A stretch of DNA of 64,000 bases. Source: Pseudomonas sp. ok272. Its GTDB lineage: Bacteria > Pseudomonadota > Gammaproteobacteria > Pseudomonadales > Pseudomonadaceae. The DNA lies in assembly GCF_900109995.1 (NCBI RefSeq), contig NZ_FOCB01000012.1, positions 62,001 through 126,000 of the forward strand, written 5' to 3'. Within the stretch, counting starts at the first letter, position 1. Each line of letters opens with the position of its first letter. The position numbers and the translations under genes are program-made. Shown here piece after piece: positions 61,259 through 64,000 of the stretch. The notes under the pieces are model-generated. The model made no database searches. It was not told the origin of the DNA and saw only the letters and a list, made by a program, of their open reading frames with translations.

Positions 61259-62788
61259 CTACTTGAGGCGAAGACGTCGGGCCAGTTTGTGCAGATTGCT
61301 GGGATCGACTTCCAGCAGTCGCGCGGCGCTGGCCCAGTTCTCTCCGGAAAGACTCAGGGCCTGGAGAATTTTTTGCCGTTGACAATCATTCACCGCATCG
61401 CCCAAGGCTTGGAACGGCGCATCCGATATAACCTCTGGCGGCCGCTCGACGAGCGTTCCCGACGCACCCATTGCGCTGTCGAGATCGAGGACTTGCGGCT
61501 CCAGCGTCATGATCAACGCGCGACTGGTGCCGCGACTGAGTTGCTTCAACGCAGCGCGGCTGATCACATGCTCCAGTTCGCGCACATTGCCCGGCCAGCT
61601 GTACGCCAGCAAGGCCCGCTCGGCGGCGGGCGACAAACGCAAACCCCGCAGGCCGAGCCGCGCCCGATTGAGTTCAAGGAAATGCCCGGCGAGCATCAAT
61701 ACATCGTTGCCGCGCTCGCGCAGGGGCGGGATCGGCACCGGGTACACCGAGAGCCGGTGATACAGGTCAGCCCGAAACAGGCCGTCGCGGATGCTGTCGG
61801 GCAGGTGCCGGTTGGTCGCGGCGATGATCCGTACATCGACATGTAACGGCTTGTCCGCACCCAAGCGCTGGATTTCGCCGTTCTGCAAGGTGCGCAACAG
61901 TTTGGCCTGAACGCTTAACGGTAACTCACCGACTTCATCGAGAAACAGTGTGCCGCCGTTGGCCGCATCGAAACGTCCGGCGCGGTCACTGGTGGCGCCG
62001 GAAAACGCACCTTTGACATGCCCGAACAGCTCACTTTCGGCCAGAGATTCCGGCAACGCCGCGCAGTTAACCTGTATCAGCGGCTTGTGGCTACGCCGCG
62101 ACAAACGGTGCAGGCGTCGGGCAAACAACTCTTTGCCCACACCGGTTTCGCCCAGCAATAACACCGGTAGATCAGAATCGGCCAGCACATCCAGCTCATT
62201 GAGCAACTGGTGCAACGCCTCGCTCTGACCGAGAATTTCGCCATCGTCGGCGGGCGTGCTCACGTCTTGAAGGTCGCTGCGGGACAAGCGCAAGCTGCGG
62301 TTTTCTTGTTCAAGCCGGGTCACGCGCACGGCGGCTTCGATCTGCAAGGTGCAACGCTTGAGCTCCTCCCGCGCCCGGCCGTCGAAGGTGCCGGCATGCA
62401 GCGCATCGAGGGTGATAGCGCCCCAGATCCGGCCCTCCACATACAGGCTCACGCCCATGCAGTCATGCACTGGCAGTGGTTCGCCGACATGGTTGTCGAG
62501 CAAGCCGTCATAGGGGTCCGGCAGGCGGCTGTCAGGTTCGAACCAGGTCGGCTCGCGTGACGCCATGATCGCGGCCAGTCGCGGATGCTGAGCGATAACA
62601 AACCGCCGGCCCAATGCTTCATGGACCAAACCTACCGTCGCGACAGGCCTGAGGCTGTCCTCATCCAGACGCAGCAACCCCACAGCACCGCTGTTGAAGT
62701 ACTCACGCAGGGTCTGCACCAGTCGTTGCAACCGCACGGCATTGGGCAACTCGACAATCAGGTCGGCTGCCAGGCTTTCTCGCAGCAT
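61259..62788 (-). CDS. norR: Nitric oxide-sensing sigma54 activator NorR
   Basis: A 509-residue NO sensor-activator. N-terminal GAF domain (about 20-170) for the iron-nitrosyl sensor, AAA+ domain with Walker A GETGVGKE, GAFSGA loop (GAFTGA in most relatives), Walker B GTLFLDEVGEL, and C-terminal Fis-type HTH (SAARLLEVDPSNLHKLARRL). ATG 62788; a GTG at 62800 overlaps the first NorR site. Divergent from the RIC gene. Confidence 0.94.
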   Translation of the reverse strand: MLRESLAADLIVELPNAVRLQRLVQTLREYFNSGAVGLLRLDEDSLRPVATVGLVHEALGRRFVIAQHPRLAAIMASREPTWFEPDSRLPDPYDGLLDNHVGEPLPVHDCMGVSLYVEGRIWGAITLDALHAGTFDGRAREELKRCTLQIEAAVRVTRLEQENRSLRLSRSDLQDVSTPADDGEILGQSEALHQLLNELDVLADSDLPVLLLGETGVGKELFARRLHRLSRRSHKPLIQVNCAALPESLAESELFGHVKGAFSGATSDRAGRFDAANGGTLFLDEVGELPLSVQAKLLRTLQNGEIQRLGADKPLHVDVRIIAATNRHLPDSIRDGLFRADLYHRLSVYPVPIPPLRERGNDVLMLAGHFLELNRARLGLRGLRLSPAAERALLAYSWPGNVRELEHVISRAALKQLSRGTSRALIMTLEPQVLDLDSAMGASGTLVERPPEVISDAPFQALGDAVNDCQRQKILQALSLSGENWASAARLLEVDPSNLHKLARRLRLK

Positions 62789-62845
62789 GGTAGTAATCAC
62801 CCTTTATGGTTCGATTCACCCTAAAGCGTCAGGGTGGCTATCACC
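62789..62845 (+). promoter_or_regulatory. Three NorR enhancer sites
   Basis: GGT-N7-ACC occurs three times: 62789-62801 (spacer AGTAATC), 62808-62820 (TCGATTC), 62833-62845 (GGCTATC). The first touches the norR start codon and so could autoregulate norR. NorR is known to bind three such sites per target promoter. Spacing centre to centre is 19 and 25 bases. Confidence 0.85.
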
Positions 62846-62885
62846 ACAACTAAAAACCAATCCATATTTATCAGTCGGTTAAATA

Positions 62886-62901
62886 TGGCATACGGGATGC
62901 A
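62886..62901 (+). promoter_or_regulatory. Sigma54 promoter of the RIC gene
   Basis: TGGCATACGGGATGCA contains the invariant GG (62887-62888) and GC (62899-62900) with ten bases between. It is about 47 bases downstream of the third NorR site and 43 before the RIC start codon. Confidence 0.88.
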
Positions 62902-62943
62902 ATGAGCTTGGGGAACCGTTGAAAATCCAAATAAGGAACCCCG

Positions 62944-63618
62944 ATGAGCCAAACCCTAGTGGAACAAAGTCTCGGCCAACTGGCCTGCGACATTCCCGGC
63001 GCCACCCGGATTTTTCACACCTTCAAACTGGACTTCTGTTGCGGCGGGCACAAAAGCCTGCGTGAAGCGGCCCTGGCCAAATCCCTCGACCCGATGCTGA
63101 TTGCCGATGCCCTGCACATTTTGCAAGACGCCGGCGAAACCCAGCACGACTGGCGCAACGAGCCGTCGGAACTGTTGATCGCGCATCTGTTGGCGCGCTA
63201 CCACGCCCGCCACCGTGAGCAACTGCCGGAACTGATTCGCCTGGCCCGTCGGGTCGAGCACGTCCACGGCGCACGCAGCAGTTGCCCCAACGGCCTGGCC
63301 GACCTGCTGACCGAGATTCAACAAGAACTCGAAGGCCATATGCTCAAGGAAGAACAAGTGCTCTTCCCGATGCTGCAACAGGGCATCGGCCCACAGGCTG
63401 CGCCGCCGATCCAGGTGCTGCGTTTCGAGCATGATCAACATGGCCTGGCCCTGGAAAAACTGCTCGCCCTGACCCACAACATCACCCCGCCAGCCGATGC
63501 CTGTAATACCTGGCGCGCCTTGTATCGCGGGCTGCTGGAGTTTCGCGACGACCTGATGCAGCACATTCATCTGGAGAACAATGTGCTGTTCGTTAATGCC
63601 CTCAATCCTCGTCACTGA
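62944..63618 (+). CDS. ytfE: RIC/YtfE-type di-iron protein for Fe-S repair (DnrN-like)
   Basis: A 224-residue hemerythrin-like protein of the ScdA/YtfE/DnrN family. The N-terminal domain has KLDFCCGGHKSLREA, and the later histidines in RYHARHREQL, RVEHVH, LEGHMLKEEQ, RFEHDQHG and QHIHLENN ligate the di-iron site. It repairs Fe-S damage after NO exposure. Start ATG 62944 after AAGGAA. Driven by NorR/sigma54. The CopD-like paralogue follows convergently. Confidence 0.93.
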   Translation: MSQTLVEQSLGQLACDIPGATRIFHTFKLDFCCGGHKSLREAALAKSLDPMLIADALHILQDAGETQHDWRNEPSELLIAHLLARYHARHREQLPELIRLARRVEHVHGARSSCPNGLADLLTEIQQELEGHMLKEEQVLFPMLQQGIGPQAAPPIQVLRFEHDQHGLALEKLLALTHNITPPADACNTWRALYRGLLEFRDDLMQHIHLENNVLFVNALNPRH

Positions 63619-63693
63619 TCAATTGCCGCTTACACCAAACTCGCGCCAGCCCACCGGTTGTCGCGGGTTTTGTCTGTCGGAGGCTTTTGCTAC

Positions 63694-64000
63694 TCAGCCA
63701 TGCCAATAAAACATGGCCTTGGCGAGGATCACGATCAACACCATGTGCCCGAGGATGCTGCGACGAATCCAGCTCGCCCGGGTGGTGGTCAGGCATGAGC
63801 TTTTCAGCCAATACGCCAACAGCAAATAATGGCCGATGATGCTCAAGGCCAACAGGATCTTCAGGCTCAGCAAGGTGCCCAAACTGCTAGCCAACGGCTG
63901 ACTCAAGGCGCCCCGGTATTGCCACGCCAAACTGATTCCAGCGCCATACAACAGCAACACCACGCCATGCAGCACCTTGCGCGAACGCACGGCAATCGCC
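63694..64000 (-). CDS. CopD-like small membrane protein, paralogue of 15079-15522 (5' truncated by window)
   Basis: The frame is open to the right window edge, so the N terminus is missing. LHGVVLLLYGAGISLAWQYR, SLGTLLSLKILLALSIIGHY and ILGHMVLIVILAKAMFYWHG parallel the nnrS-linked protein (LFGAGLGMVW; FGTLLALKIVLAVSVLLHF; FGHLVVIVLLAKGMFYLTW). Conserved His in each may hold a metal or heme. It ends 75 bases past the RIC gene, convergent. Confidence 0.8.
   Translation of the reverse strand, partial: AIAVRSRKVLHGVVLLLYGAGISLAWQYRGALSQPLASSLGTLLSLKILLALSIIGHYLLLAYWLKSSCLTTTRASWIRRSILGHMVLIVILAKAMFYWHG

Noticed and set aside
1..64000. CRISPR array, rRNA genes, insertion sequences or prophage
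   Set aside because: I saw no regularly spaced direct repeats, rRNA sequence, transposase, integrase or phage structural genes. The only repeats are REP units and short palindromes.

Overview
This 64-kb window looks like a chromosomal segment of a denitrifying or nitrate-respiring Pseudomonas of the P. fluorescens group. The evidence is high-GC coding sequence, the narXL-dnr / narK1K2GHJI arrangement, ANR/DNR-type TTGAT-N4-ATCAA boxes, the fdnGHI-fdhE-selAB-selC selenocysteine module, ferulate, 4-hydroxybenzoate and protocatechuate genes, and Pseudomonas-type REP hairpins (GTGGGAGCG...). The species assignment is inference.

Layout. (1) 1-5322: end of an amino-acid ABC ATPase, a MocR-type regulator, a QseBC-like two-component system, and a membrane protein plus lipoprotein pair flanked by REP pairs. 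(2) 5683-14751: formate dehydrogenase-N with an in-frame UGA (Sec197) and a clear SECIS hairpin, followed by fdhE, selA, selB and tRNA-Sec. (3) 14771-16870: an EAL-domain gene remnant, a DNR/ANR box, a small four-helix membrane protein and NnrS. (4) 17025-31558: aromatic catabolism. An MFS importer, a MarR repressor with a palindromic operator, ech-vdh-fcs (ferulate to vanillate), pobA/pobR, pcaQ and pcaHG-K-B-C. No pcaD lies between pcaB and pcaC. (5) 31559-33200: a low-coding, partly AT-rich patch with an orphan antitoxin-like ORF, a doubtful ORF and a DUF3079 protein, then an ANR-box promoter region. (6) 33348-36890: a small unknown protein and a Fur-box-preceded ftrABCD ferrous iron uptake operon. 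(7) 36926-40359: a decayed chemoreceptor fragment and the anaerobic class III ribonucleotide reductase locus, in which the glycyl-radical domain is encoded by its own 55-codon ORF between nrdD and nrdG. (8) 40560-55552: nitrate respiration (narK1K2GHJI-ppiase-moaA leftward, narXL-dnr rightward). (9) 55627-60422: a DGC-domain zinc protein, oxygen-independent ubiquinone synthesis genes ubiUVT, and molybdenum cofactor genes moeA and moaB. (10) 60523-64000: pdxH, the nitric oxide sensor norR, a divergent RIC/YtfE di-iron repair protein with three NorR sites and a sigma54 promoter, and a second copy of the small membrane protein seen beside nnrS.

Together regions 2-3 and 6-10 form an anaerobic-lifestyle block: formate oxidation feeding quinone, anaerobic ubiquinone synthesis, nitrate reduction with its molybdenum cofactor supply, anaerobic dNTP synthesis, and nitrosative stress defence. 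I find five ANR/DNR boxes, four NarL-like 7-2-7 palindromes sharing a TACCTC core, and a NorR/sigma54 promoter. No nir, nor or nos genes are present. The most unusual observation is the physically split class III ribonucleotide reductase. The ANR-box-associated unknown proteins, the shared NarL-like palindromes and the hairpins between the ferulate genes also merit a second look.
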